Positions 9,892 to 18,710 of a stretch of DNA of 64,000 nucleotides are shown here, piece after piece. Origin of the DNA: Pararhizobium sp. YC-54. Its GTDB lineage: Bacteria > Pseudomonadota > Alphaproteobacteria > Rhizobiales > Rhizobiaceae. The DNA is taken from NCBI RefSeq assembly GCF_025847205.1, contig NZ_JAOYTH010000021.1:1-64000 (forward strand). The letters are read 5' to 3'. The notes below the pieces were generated by a model, which was not told the origin of the DNA, ran no database searches, and saw only the letters and a list, made by a program, of their open reading frames with translations. A program made the position numbers and the translations under genes. Position 1 is the stretch's first letter, and each line of letters begins with the position of its first letter.

Positions 9892-12800
9892 GTGCTTTCG
9901 CGAATTCTGGTCTTTATCGGTGGTCTTCTGGTCGTGGCGCTGTTTGCCGCGCTGATTGCCCCGCTGTTCGTGGACTGGACGGATTTCCGCAAGGATTTCG
10001 AACGCGAGGCGAGCCGGATCATGGGCAAGCCGGTGGTCGTTCACGGAAGCGTCGATGCCCGCCTGATCCCGTTTCCCTCGGTAACCCTCAATGACGTGCG
10101 TGTCGGCCAGTCCGAGACGGGCGAGCCGCTGATCCAGGTCGCACGCTTCAAGATGAATGCCGAGCTTGCGCCGTTCCTCTCCGGCGAAGCACTGATCTTC
10201 GACATGCGGCTGGAGCAGCCGAAGGCGAAGATCAGGCTTTTGCCGGATGGCACGCTCGATTGGGCGCGGGGGCGCAAGGCTTCCATTCCGGCCAAGACAG
10301 TGATTCTGGAAAACGTCGCCATCACCGGCGGCCAGATCGATTTCATCGACGAGCAGACCGGCCGGACCCGGCGCGTCACCGGGCTTGAGGCCGATCTTTC
10401 GGCCCGCTCGCTCGCCGGCCCCTGGAAGATGGAAGGCCGCGCGGCGCTGGACGGCGAAGCCGGTAGCTTCGCCTTTTCCAGCAGCGAGGCGGACGAAACC
10501 GGTACGCTCGGACTGCGCTCGCGGCTGACGCCCGACAAGCGGCCTTTCGGCGTGGAACTCGACGGCGATCTGAAGATCGTCGATTTCAAGCCGGTCTATC
10601 AGGGCAAGTTCACGCTTACGGAAAACAAGCCGGCGGAAGCGCAGAAGTCACAGGACAATTCGGCCGCCTTGCGGGTGACGGGCGGTTTCGAGCTGACCAA
10701 TGAACGCATTCGTGTTCCTGATTACCGGCTGGAAATCGGCCCGAAGGACGATCCCTATCTGGTGACTGGCGAGGCGACGCTGGATACCGGCAAGGAGCAG
10801 GAGTTCCTGCTTCTGGCCGATGGCCAGCAGATCGACGTCGGCCGTATCGGCAATGCAGGTGCTGCCGGCAAGACCGGTCGCGATCCCGCTATCTCGGTGC
10901 GGCAGCGGCTTGCGGCGATCTCGGCGATCGCAGCCGACATTCCGATCCCGCAGGTGCCCGGCCGCGCGAGCCTGAAACTGCCGGCAATCGTCATCGGTGA
11001 TACGACCGTGCGCGACGTCCGGCTCGATCTGCGGCCCGACGGGGCGGGCTGGATGGTCGACAATGCCGTGGCACAACTCCCCGGCCGCACGCAGTTCGAG
11101 GCCAAGGGCCGGCTGCAGCTGAGCGGGGTGCGGGCCTTTCGTGGCGAGATGCTCGTTGCCTCCAACCAACCCTCGGGGCTGGCGACCTGGCTTGCAGGCT
11201 CTGTCGATCCGGCAATCCGCAAATTGAAGACTGCCGGTTTTGCAGCGACGGTGAACCTGACGGACACGCTGCAGCAGTTCGAGCGGCTGGAGGTGGCAGC
11301 GGGGCCTGCCGTCCTGCGCGGTCGGATCGAGCGGCAGGCGCTGGATGGCGTGCCGCCAAACCTGTCGCTGCAGCTCAAGGGCAACAGCATCGATCTGGAA
11401 GCCTTGCAGGCGCTGGCCGGACTGGTGGCCGGCGATGCCTCCAGCGCGACGCTTCTGTCGCACACGATCGCGGCGGACCTTTCGGCGGAAAAATTCTCCG
11501 CTTTCGGCGAGGATGCCAGCGACGTGCAGCTGGTGGCGACCCTGAAGAACGGCCAGCTGCAGGCCGAGCGCGTGTCGATTGGCAATATCGCAGGCACGCA
11601 GCTTGCCTTGTCGGGGCGGATGAGCGGGGAAATGACCGCGCCGGTGATTTCGGCCAAGATGAAGCTCGCATCGCCCGACCTGACCCCCTTCCTGACGATG
11701 ATCGAACGCCATGCCGCGGCCCATCCGGCATTGGCGCGGCTGGTGAAGAGTGGCTCCTACTACAGCAACGCGGCACTGGACCTGACGCTGTCTGCCGGCA
11801 GCCAGGACGGCAAGGCGCCGGTTACGTTCGGCATTATCGGTTCGGCCAACGGCACCAAGATCGCCGCCAATTATCAGGCACCGGACATTGCAAAGGCGCT
11901 CGCCGGGCAGGGCATTCTGCTCGAAGCCACGATGGAGAACCCGTCGACGCCGGTTCTCATCGGCCAGCTCGGTTTTGATCCCCTGCCGTTCGATGCCGAT
12001 GAGAATGCCATCCTGTCGGTGAAGCTTCAGGGCACCGACGGCCAGAAGGCGAATGCCGGCCTGACATTCACGACAGCACGCACGGCATTTTCGGCCAACG
12101 GCGATATCGATCTTTCGCGCGATGATTTTCTGTCCGGTCAATCGAAGATTTCGCTGGAAAGCCAGGATTTCGAACCGTTCCTGCTGTTGCAGGGGGTCGG
12201 CCTGCCGCAGATGGGGACCGGCCTGCCGCTGGCCTTGAAGGCGGATATTGCAACGACGGCTGACGCAGTGACCCTTTCGGACATCGAAGGCAAAGCGGAC
12301 GGCAATGCATTTTCCGGCAGCTTTGCGGTCGACCGGAAAACACCGGGCAAGGCGACCGGCCAGATTGCATTCGACACGCTTGATCTGACCTGGATCGGCG
12401 AGGGCATATTGGGCACGGTGCAGGACGCGGCCAGCGGCGATCTGTCTGCCGTGCCTGTGGTACAGCCGGCCTGGAGCGGGCTCGACGTGGCTGTCGATAT
12501 TTCCGCCAAGCGGTTCTGGCCCGGCGTCTACGGTGCCGTATCCGGCATGTCCGGCAAGCTTGCCTGGAAGGGTGACCAGGTTTCGATCGACAGGATTGCC
12601 GGTAGCTGGCTGGGTGGCAAGATCGAAGGGCGTCTGCTGCTTGGCAATGGCGATGGCTCCGGCTTCTTCCAGACGCGGCTCAACCTCAAGGACGGCGATC
12701 TTGCCGCAGCCGTTTGGAAAACCGGCGGTGCGGCTGTTGCCGACGGAAAATTTGACCTGACGCTTGCCGTCGAGGCATCCGGCAAGACGGCACGGGCCAT

Positions 12801-13683
12801 GGCGGAGTCTGCCAGCGGGTCGGGTACGGCGACGCTGCGCGACACCATTGTGCATGGCCTCAACAGCGCCGTGCTGCCGGATATCATGGCGGCTGCCGAT
12901 CGCATCGAAGGCGAAATCACGCCGGAATCGATCAAGCCGCTGGCCGAAAAGGTCGTGTTGTCAGGACAGACGTCTCTTGGCGGCGTGACGGTGCCGTTCA
13001 ACATCGCGGGGGGGACATTGCGGGCCCAGAACGTTACCGCTGGCGACGCGGCCGCCGGGCTGTCGGGAAATCTGGAAATCAGTTTTCCCGACGAGCGGAT
13101 GAACGCCGGCGTCGCGGTCGACTTCCGTCCGGGCGAGGCGGCGCTGACCGGCGCAGAGGCACAGGTGAACCTTGACTACGCGGGGCTCCTGCATGCGCCC
13201 GGACTGACGTTCAACGTAACCGACCTGTCGAATTTCCTGTCGCTCAGGGCTTTCGAGCGCGAGCGCCGCCGGGTCGAGACGCTGCAGGCGAACGTGCTTG
13301 AAAAGCAGCGGCTTCGCCGCGAAGTGGCGCTGTACAAGGCCAACGCGATCGAACGCGAGGCGGCACGCCTGCGGGCTGCGGAAGAACAGCGCCGGCGCGC
13401 GTTGGCTGCCAAGGAGGCCGCGCGGCAAAAGGCAGAGGTGGAGGCCAGGGCGCTGGCAGAAAAGAAGGCGGCAGACGAGGCTGCGGCTGCCAAGGCCGCC
13501 GAAGAGGCCGTGCGAAAAGCCGAAGACCAGAAAAACCAGGGCCTGTTGCCGTTCGATCCGGCCGGCGGCGTGATACGGGGCGACGAGTTGAGCGCGCCGC
13601 AGGGTGCCGGCCAGAAATCGGTCATCCAGACCCCGCAGCAAGGGCTTAATTTTGAGGTCTTGCCGGGTGTCCGGCCGCAGTAG
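9892..13683 (+). CDS. giant AsmA-family envelope protein
   Basis: The 1263-residue protein has an N-terminal transmembrane helix (ILVFIGGLLVVALFAALIAPLFV) and the AsmA N-terminal domain, including FEREASRIMGKPVVVHGSVDARLIPFPSVTL. A long beta-rich region follows, resembling the lipid-carrying bridge of AsmA/TamB-like proteins. The last 170 residues hold a charged coiled coil (about residues 1115-1225, rich in Glu, Arg, Ala and Lys), an unusual tail for the family. The protein probably acts in phospholipid or outer-membrane transport across the periplasm. The start is GTG at 9892, directly before the hydrophobic helix. Confidence 0.88.
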   Translation: MLSRILVFIGGLLVVALFAALIAPLFVDWTDFRKDFEREASRIMGKPVVVHGSVDARLIPFPSVTLNDVRVGQSETGEPLIQVARFKMNAELAPFLSGEALIFDMRLEQPKAKIRLLPDGTLDWARGRKASIPAKTVILENVAITGGQIDFIDEQTGRTRRVTGLEADLSARSLAGPWKMEGRAALDGEAGSFAFSSSEADETGTLGLRSRLTPDKRPFGVELDGDLKIVDFKPVYQGKFTLTENKPAEAQKSQDNSAALRVTGGFELTNERIRVPDYRLEIGPKDDPYLVTGEATLDTGKEQEFLLLADGQQIDVGRIGNAGAAGKTGRDPAISVRQRLAAISAIAADIPIPQVPGRASLKLPAIVIGDTTVRDVRLDLRPDGAGWMVDNAVAQLPGRTQFEAKGRLQLSGVRAFRGEMLVASNQPSGLATWLAGSVDPAIRKLKTAGFAATVNLTDTLQQFERLEVAAGPAVLRGRIERQALDGVPPNLSLQLKGNSIDLEALQALAGLVAGDASSATLLSHTIAADLSAEKFSAFGEDASDVQLVATLKNGQLQAERVSIGNIAGTQLALSGRMSGEMTAPVISAKMKLASPDLTPFLTMIERHAAAHPALARLVKSGSYYSNAALDLTLSAGSQDGKAPVTFGIIGSANGTKIAANYQAPDIAKALAGQGILLEATMENPSTPVLIGQLGFDPLPFDADENAILSVKLQGTDGQKANAGLTFTTARTAFSANGDIDLSRDDFLSGQSKISLESQDFEPFLLLQGVGLPQMGTGLPLALKADIATTADAVTLSDIEGKADGNAFSGSFAVDRKTPGKATGQIAFDTLDLTWIGEGILGTVQDAASGDLSAVPVVQPAWSGLDVAVDISAKRFWPGVYGAVSGMSGKLAWKGDQVSIDRIAGSWLGGKIEGRLLLGNGDGSGFFQTRLNLKDGDLAAAVWKTGGAAVADGKFDLTLAVEASGKTARAMAESASGSGTATLRDTIVHGLNSAVLPDIMAAADRIEGEITPESIKPLAEKVVLSGQTSLGGVTVPFNIAGGTLRAQNVTAGDAAAGLSGNLEISFPDERMNAGVAVDFRPGEAALTGAEAQVNLDYAGLLHAPGLTFNVTDLSNFLSLRAFERERRRVETLQANVLEKQRLRREVALYKANAIEREAARLRAAEEQRRRALAAKEAARQKAEVEARALAEKKAADEAAAAKAAEEAVRKAEDQKNQGLLPFDPAGGVIRGDELSAPQGAGQKSVIQTPQQGLNFEVLPGVRPQ

Positions 13684-13744
13684 ACTTTCTGAACATGGCG
13701 GTACGGCCAAGCGCCGGCCGGCCTATATGCCGTGCTCAAGTCCT

Positions 13745-13791
13745 TCTACAGCGCTGCGCGTCATTCATGACGCGCCAAAGGTCACTGTAGC
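13745..13791. repeat. short inverted-repeat element, copy 1
   Basis: The element begins TCTACAGCG and ends CACTGTAGC, with an inner hairpin GCGTCATTCATGACGC, followed by GGAATTATACAG. Outer arms and following bases match the longer element at 41866-41970, so the two belong to one dispersed family. It lies between the AsmA gene and the 3' end of the RHH gene, where it could serve as a bidirectional terminator. Confidence 0.75.
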
Positions 13792-13796
13792 AGGAA

Positions 13797-14009
13797 TTAT
13801 ACAGTTGCTCTGATCCAGGCCAGGACATGGACCCTGAGCGCCGATGAAAGATTGCTGTCTGCCGGGCGCCCGTCGTCGATCTCGGCGATAAGTTGCGCAA
13901 GCGGGATCTGGCGGACCTCGGCAATCGCCTTCAGTTCTTGCCAGAACGGCTCCTCCAGCGAAAAGCTGGTGCGGTGGCCGTGCAGCGTCGCTGAATGCTT
14001 GCGGATCAC
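13797..14009 (-). CDS. ribbon-helix-helix domain protein
   Basis: A small protein of about 70 residues with the pattern TSFSLEEPFWQELKAIAEVRQIPLAQLIAEID, matching the stand-alone RHH proteins of rhizobia encoded beside sspB. A DNA-binding fold is predicted; targets are unknown. The start was chosen at the GTG at 14009, preceded by a GAGG ribosome site; an in-frame ATG at 14051 would add 14 residues lacking family similarity. It is the last gene of the sspB cluster, 114 bases after the DUF4169 gene. Confidence 0.78.
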   Translation of the reverse strand: MIRKHSATLHGHRTSFSLEEPFWQELKAIAEVRQIPLAQLIAEIDDGRPADSNLSSALRVHVLAWIRATV

Positions 14010-14123
14010 AAGGTGCCTCAGATTACAATTGCGCCTCAGAAAGTGAATCACCTTTGTCTCAAAGTGATTCCGGAAATTGGGGTTATCGATTGATTTTAAA
14101 ATGATTTAATTATCGCGGAGCGC

Positions 14124-14330
14124 TCATCTCTTATCGTCCGGGCCAGCCGGCGGCGTCTCGCGCTTGCCCTGGTCGAGCGCTTTGCTGGCCTTGTCGTTGA
14201 GCGTTCTGGTCAGCTGTTTTTCGGCTTTTGTCCGCCCGAACGAAATGCGGTTCTGATCCGCCGTCTTGTCCTTCTCCGTCCGCGCCTTCTGCTTGCGGAA
14301 CTGACGGAGATTGACGATGTCGCCGGTCAT
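14124..14330 (-). CDS. DUF4169 family protein
   Basis: This 68-residue, highly charged protein starts MTGDIVNLRQFRKQKAR and contains NRISFGRTKAEKQ, the conserved core of DUF4169, an alphaproteobacterial family of unknown function. It has no signal peptide or membrane segment. It sits 25 bases after sspB and ahead of the RHH gene, an order I recognise from other rhizobia, so the three genes are probably co-transcribed. Confidence 0.85.
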   Translation of the reverse strand: MTGDIVNLRQFRKQKARTEKDKTADQNRISFGRTKAEKQLTRTLNDKASKALDQGKRETPPAGPDDKR

Positions 14331-14355
14331 GATGAGCCTGTCCGAAGTTGGGTTT

Positions 14356-14874
14356 TCAGTTCTTCTTGCGGAAGGAATCCAGCGAGATCACCGAGCCGCC
14401 TTCCTTCTTGCCGTCATCGCCGGATTTGGCGGACGCTTCTGTTTCCGGCTCGCCGGACTTTTCCGCCGCCGCGACCGGATAGGCGGTGATTTCGGCGGTT
14501 TCTTCCTCCTCAACGGCGGCGACATCGAACTCAAGCTCGAAATTGACGGACGGATCGTAGAAGCCACGGATCGCGTTGAAAGGGATTACCAGCTTTTCCG
14601 GCGTGTCGGAGAAGGACAGGCCGATTTCGAACAGTGTTTCGGTGACTTTCAGGTCCCAGAACTGGTGCTGCACGACGATCGTCATCTGCTCGGCATATTT
14701 GGCCTTCAGATGCTGGGAAATGCGCACGCCGGGTGCACCGGTGAGAAAGGTGATGAAGAAATGATGATCGCCGGGAAGGGCACCGGTGGCTGCGACTTCG
14801 ATCAGGACCTTGCGAATGACGCTGCGAAGCGCATCCTGCGCCAGAATGTCGTAGCGGATATGGTCTTGGCCCAT
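14356..14874 (-). CDS. sspB: SspB-family ClpXP adaptor (alphaproteobacterial type)
   Basis: The 172-residue protein reads MGQDHIRYDILAQDALRSVIRKVL and continues with the ClpX-adaptor fold (HHFFITFLTGAPGVRIS, MTIVVQHQFWDLKVTE, IPFNAIRGFYDPSVNF). An acidic linker then leads to a C-terminal ISLDSFRKKN, the likely ClpX-docking tail. SspB delivers ssrA-tagged proteins to ClpXP. The tmRNA gene lies only about 170 bases upstream on the same strand, a meaningful neighbour. The ATG at 14874 was preferred over 14910 because a GGGGA site precedes it. Confidence 0.9.
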   Translation of the reverse strand: MGQDHIRYDILAQDALRSVIRKVLIEVAATGALPGDHHFFITFLTGAPGVRISQHLKAKYAEQMTIVVQHQFWDLKVTETLFEIGLSFSDTPEKLVIPFNAIRGFYDPSVNFELEFDVAAVEEEETAEITAYPVAAAEKSGEPETEASAKSGDDGKKEGGSVISLDSFRKKN

Positions 14875-15039
14875 AAGATCCCCGTCTTTCTTGTAACTCA
14901 ACTCTGTCACACTTATGCCACTTGCTCTGTACGCAGGAAAGTCCTGACATACGAGTCATTTGTGCATCATCTATAGACCATTTCAAGGCAATCGAGAAGG
15001 CGACCTAGGGGGAGAGAAGGCGGCGTCGAGGAGGGAGAA

Positions 15040-15385
15040 GTGGAGGTTTCTGTTGCCAGGTACCTCCGAACCCCGCCTTACGGTGCGAACCGCAAGGACT
15101 TGATTTGAAGTGTCACACTGCGATTAAGCAGCGAGACGAGCTTCCGCATAGTTGTCGTTTGCAACTACAATTTTAGCCCGATAACGGTGGTACAATGCCG
15201 AGCAAAAAGTCGATCTTTACGCCCTTGTCGATCCTATTTCGCCCCCATCAAAAGCCGGTCTGTGACATGTAAGCCGTTTCGACCGGTTTTTGGTGGAGGC
15301 GCCGGGTACCGCCCCCGGGTCCAATAGGTTTATTTCATCGCCTGTTTATCGCCATAGCCGCCCGAAGACGGCAACTGTCATATAG
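15040..15385 (-). ncRNA. ssrA: circularly permuted two-piece tmRNA
   Basis: On the minus strand the acceptor piece comes first and ends in GCCTCCACCA at 15300-15291, with an encoded CCA. A processed spacer of about 44 bases (15290-15247) follows, then the coding piece starting GGGGGCGAAATAGGATCGAC at 15246. The two ends pair as an acceptor stem with a G-U at the third position, the alanine identity element. The tag frame at 15162-15124 reads ANDNYAEARLAA followed by TAA. A hairpin (GGAGGT/ACCTCC type) at 15042-15067 probably lies near the 3' end. The outer limits are approximate to within tens of bases. Confidence 0.95.
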
Positions 15386-15552
15386 GTCCTAAACTGTGCC
15401 AAGAAAAGGGCCTTTTCGAAAATACAATCAGGGCTTGGTGCTCATCCGGGGCGGATGGGTCTTGACATGCTCGCCAAGCGTGAAAAAACTCGTGTTGTGC
15501 AGCTTTCATCAGGAAGGGTGCGCGGCGTGAAGCCAAACCGTGAGGAGACACC

Positions 15553-15861
15553 ATGACGGATTATCTCGCAGATGTGAAGAAATACGACAGCGCCGCCGAC
15601 GAGGCAGCTGTGAACAAGATCGTCAAGCATCTGGGCATTGCCTTGCGCAATAAGGATTCCTCGCTCGTCTCCGCCTCCGATCCGACAGAACTCGACCGGG
15701 TCAAGGAGAGATGGTGCAGCAAGAAGCTCGGCGTCACCGGGCCGGACGCCGACGCAGCCGTCGATGCCGTTGCCAAGACGATGGCCGGCGACCGTTCGAA
15801 GTCGCGTGTGACCTTCTACTACCTGGTGGCAAAACACTTGGGCAAGCTCGCGACGCTTTGA
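15553..15861 (+). CDS. DUF2853 family protein
   Basis: A 102-residue soluble helical protein. It starts MTDYLADVKKYDSAADEAAV and continues with IVKHLGIALRNKDSSLVSASDP and KSRVTFYYLVAKHLGKL, the conserved segments of DUF2853, whose function is unknown. GAGGAG precedes the ATG. It stands alone between ssrA and thyA. A direct repeat (TTGATCACTCGAG twice) lies just after the stop. Confidence 0.85.
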   Translation: MTDYLADVKKYDSAADEAAVNKIVKHLGIALRNKDSSLVSASDPTELDRVKERWCSKKLGVTGPDADAAVDAVAKTMAGDRSKSRVTFYYLVAKHLGKLATL

Positions 15862-15969
15862 TCACTCGAGCCTTTTGATCACTCGAGTCTGGGGAAACCC
15901 GGGATTTACCGATTGGTTCGCCGCCGCATTGCGCCTATTTTACCGCGAAACGAATCGGCGGCGAACCCC

Positions 15970-16764
15970 ATGAAACAATATCTCGACCTCTTGCGTCACG
16001 TGATGGAGAACGGCTCGGACCGCAGCGACCGGACGGGCACCGGCACACGGTCTGTTTTCGGTTACCAGATGCGTTTCAATCTGGCCGATGGCTTTCCAGT
16101 CCTGACGACGAAGAAGCTGCATCTCAAGTCGATCATCCACGAACTGCTATGGTTCCTGAAAGGCGACACCAACATCGCCTATCTCAAGGACAACGGCGTC
16201 CACATCTGGGATGAATGGGCTGATGCGAACGGCGATCTTGGCCCGGTCTACGGCTATCAATGGCGCTCCTGGCCGACCCATGACGGCCGTCATCTCGATC
16301 AGATCGTGGCCCTTGTCGAGGGTCTGAAGAACAACCCGAATTCACGCCGACATATCGTCTCGGCCTGGAACCCGGCGCTGATCGACGAGATGGCGCTGCC
16401 GCCGTGCCACTGCCTGTTCCAGTTCTATGTGTCCGATGGCAAGCTGTCCTGCCAACTCTATCAGCGCTCCGGCGATGTCTTCCTCGGCGTGCCATTCAAT
16501 ATCGCCTCCTATGCGCTTCTGACCCTGATGGTGGCGCAGGTCTGCGGCCTTCAGCCTGGCGATTTCGTGCATACGTTCGGCGACACGCATATCTATCACA
16601 ATCATTTCGACCAGGTGCGCGAGCAGCTGGCACGCACGCCGAAGGCGCTGCCGAATATGGTCATCAATCCGGACGTGAAGGACCTGTTTTCCTTTCGTTT
16701 TGAAGACTTTGAACTCGTCGGCTACCAGGCGGATTCACATATCAAGGCACCGGTGGCGGTGTGA
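15970..16764 (+). CDS. thyA: thymidylate synthase
   Basis: At 264 residues this is the standard length of bacterial ThyA. The catalytic motif [12 protein letters not shown] with the nucleophilic Cys is followed by [20 protein letters not shown] and DTHIYHNH, which bind dUMP and folate. The enzyme methylates dUMP using methylene-tetrahydrofolate, producing dihydrofolate for FolA, encoded 2.5 kb downstream. The start at ATG 15970 gives the canonical N-terminus [15 protein letters not shown]; the upstream in-frame extension is not family-like. Confidence 0.97.
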   Translation: MKQYLDLLRHVMENGSDRSDRTGTGTRSVFGYQMRFNLADGFPVLTTKKLHLKSIIHELLWFLKGDTNIAYLKDNGVHIWDEWADANGDLGPVYGYQWRSWPTHDGRHLDQIVALVEGLKNNPNSRRHIVSAWNPALIDEMALPPCHCLFQFYVSDGKLSCQLYQRSGDVFLGVPFNIASYALLTLMVAQVCGLQPGDFVHTFGDTHIYHNHFDQVREQLARTPKALPNMVINPDVKDLFSFRFEDFELVGYQADSHIKAPVAV

Positions 16765-16891
16765 CCGTAGGAATGACTCTGCCACCCGGCAGCATCGATG
16801 GATCGCGGATTTCGAGGTGGTTCCTCATCGTGTCATTAATGCACCGGTTGCAGTCTAAGCGCGGCTTCAGCTAGATGATCATATCCAGCCT

Positions 16892-18211
16892 TCATCGCAG
16901 TGCCGGCCAATCGGGATGATGGCTGTCAATCACGAAGACATGAGAGTGCCTGTGTCCGTTTCCGACGCGTATCGCGCCGGCAAGGTGAGGGTGGCCTTCG
17001 TCAAGCTTATCATGGACATGCTCGATCTCGTCAGGATCATGTGCTGGCCAAAGCCGTGTTGCGGCGAGGATGGCCGCCGCGGCGACGGCAGCCAGGATCG
17101 CAAAGGTCGCCGGCAGGCCGGCCTTTGCACCCAGCCATCCCGCCAGCGGATAGGTGATCAACCAGCAGGCATGCGACAGGGCGAACTGTGCCGCAAAGAC
17201 GGCCGGTCGATCCTCTGGCTGTGACGAGCGCCGCAACAGGCGGCCGGATGGCGTCTGCGCCAGCGAATAACCGAGACCGATCGCCGCCCAGAGCGGCAGA
17301 AGCCATGCGAAGCTCGGGACAAGAATGCCAGCGAACAGTCCGGCGAAAAGAACGGCAGCGCCCGCCAGCATGGCGGTACGGTCCGGCGTCTTGTCGAGAA
17401 GGCGTGGCAGCAGGAGGGCGGCGATCATCGAGCCGCCGCCGAAGGCTGCAAGTGCCAGTGCGGTTGCGCGCTGGCTCAGGTCGAATTCCGCCTGGACCAG
17501 GACGACTGTATTGACGATGACCATCGACCCTGCCGCCGAGACTGCGAGACTGAGCGCAAGCAGTCCCCGCAGCCGCGGCGTCGCGAGATAGATGCGCAGG
17601 CCCCGCGTTGTCCGTTCGTAAATTCCGCGCCGGGGCGGCTTGGGGCTGGGAAGGACGACAGACATGACGAGAGCGGCCGAAACGAGGAAGCCGATGACCG
17701 TGCCCGCAAACAGGCTATGGAAGTTGATTACGCTCAGCAACACCGCCGCCAGCAACGGGCTTGCGACACTTTCGAGGTCATAGGCAAGTCGCGAGAGTGA
17801 CAGGGCGCGGGTGTATTCCTTTTCGTCTGGCAGGACATCGGGAATTGTCGCCTGGAACGTGGGGGTAAACGCAGCCGAGGCCGACTGAAGCACGAAGATC
17901 AGCACGTAGACCTGCCAGATCCCGGTGACGAACGGCAGGCACAATGCGACCACAGCGCGCACCAGATCGAGGCTAACGAGCATCGCGCGGCGGGGGAGCC
18001 GCTCGGCAAAGGCGGCCGCGACCGGTGCGACGCCGACATAGGCGATCATCTTGATCGCGAGCGCCGTACCAAGCACGGCTCCGGCCTCGGCTCCCGCCAG
18101 ATCAAAGGCGAGCAGCCCGAGCGCCACGGTGGCGAGACCCGTTCCTATCAGCGCGATGACCTGCGCGAGAAACAGATGGCGGTAGGTGCGGTTGGCAAGG
18201 ACTTGCAACAT
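16892..18211 (-). CDS. MFS exporter with His-rich tail, probable nickel efflux (NrsD/NreB-like)
   Basis: About 439 residues with roughly 12 hydrophobic segments and the MFS layout. The C-terminal 45 residues are polar and His-rich (EHVHDKL, GHPHL, NGHRHSHVF, DSHHPDW), as in the cyanobacterial nickel exporter NrsD. The gene lies downstream of a CsoR/InrS-type regulator on the same strand, with 77 bases between the two coding regions. Together these suggest export of Ni(II), perhaps Co(II). The start at ATG 18211 (MLQVLANRTYRHLF) was preferred to longer in-frame options. Family membership is clear; the metal is an inference. Confidence 0.8.
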   Translation of the reverse strand: MLQVLANRTYRHLFLAQVIALIGTGLATVALGLLAFDLAGAEAGAVLGTALAIKMIAYVGVAPVAAAFAERLPRRAMLVSLDLVRAVVALCLPFVTGIWQVYVLIFVLQSASAAFTPTFQATIPDVLPDEKEYTRALSLSRLAYDLESVASPLLAAVLLSVINFHSLFAGTVIGFLVSAALVMSVVLPSPKPPRRGIYERTTRGLRIYLATPRLRGLLALSLAVSAAGSMVIVNTVVLVQAEFDLSQRATALALAAFGGGSMIAALLLPRLLDKTPDRTAMLAGAAVLFAGLFAGILVPSFAWLLPLWAAIGLGYSLAQTPSGRLLRRSSQPEDRPAVFAAQFALSHACWLITYPLAGWLGAKAGLPATFAILAAVAAAAILAATRLWPAHDPDEIEHVHDKLDEGHPHLAGAIRVGNGHRHSHVFVIDSHHPDWPALR

Positions 18212-18288
18212 GATCGGCCTCGGCTCATTCGGTCGGGGTGACAGGAGAGGTTGCGGTTCCCAGGCCGGCAAAAGCCGGCATGTCACCC

Positions 18289-18564
18289 TCAGAGGTACTT
18301 GGTGATCGACTTGAATTCGTCGATCGATTGGCGTTGGTCACGGGGCAAGGCCCCGATCGATTCTTCAAGGCAGTGATCCAGATGGTCCTGGATCAGCGTC
18401 CGTTTCGCCTGCGTGATCGCTTTCTCCACTGCGTGCAGCTGTTGCGCGATGTCGAGGCAGGGCCTGCCCGTCTCAATCATGGCGATGACGCTTTTCAGAT
18501 GCCCTTCGGCCCGCTTGAGCCGCTTGACGATCTCGGGGTGGGTCTCGTGTTTGTGCTCGGTCAT
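18289..18564 (-). CDS. CsoR/RcnR-family metal-responsive repressor, InrS-like ligand set
   Basis: This 91-residue four-helix DUF156 protein carries Cys36, His61 and Cys65 (RPCLDIAQQLH and DHLDHCL), the X-Y-Z metal site of the family. It also has His22 in RAEGHLKSV, the W position. A His-Cys-His-Cys combination is that of the nickel sensor InrS, whereas copper CsoR has Cys-His-Cys without that His and RcnR has His in place of the last Cys. Extra His residues lie in the N-terminal EHKHETH. A G/C-tract palindrome sits just upstream of its start. Confidence 0.88.
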   Translation of the reverse strand: MTEHKHETHPEIVKRLKRAEGHLKSVIAMIETGRPCLDIAQQLHAVEKAITQAKRTLIQDHLDHCLEESIGALPRDQRQSIDEFKSITKYL

Positions 18565-18573
18565 CCAACACTC

Positions 18574-18594
18574 CTATCCCCCCGGGGAGGATAG
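18574..18594. promoter_or_regulatory. candidate operator of the CsoR/InrS-like repressor
   Basis: The near-perfect inverted repeat CTATCC-CCCCGGGGA-GGATAG has AT-rich ends around a central G/C tract, the format of RcnR, InrS and DmeR operators. It ends 10 bases upstream of the repressor's ATG, so bound protein would block that transcript. It also lies in the 146-base gap before the divergent GST gene. Confidence 0.7.
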
Positions 18595-18710
18595 TTCAAC
18601 TGGGCGCTCGCCGGACCCCACGGATGTCGGTGAAGGCAGCCGTTGCGGTGTGCTCGCAAAGATGACACTGTCGCCGGATCGTCCGGGATTGAACGGTCGA
18701 GGAGGACCCT

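Noticed and set aside
10648..12855. 735-residue minus-strand frame
   Set aside because: It lies fully opposite the AsmA gene; the His/Arg/Gln-rich translation is typical of an antisense shadow in GC-rich DNA.
15181..15300. tRNA gene from the T-loop-like GGTACC region
   Set aside because: The T-arm and CCA end belong to the tmRNA acceptor piece; no anticodon arm is present.
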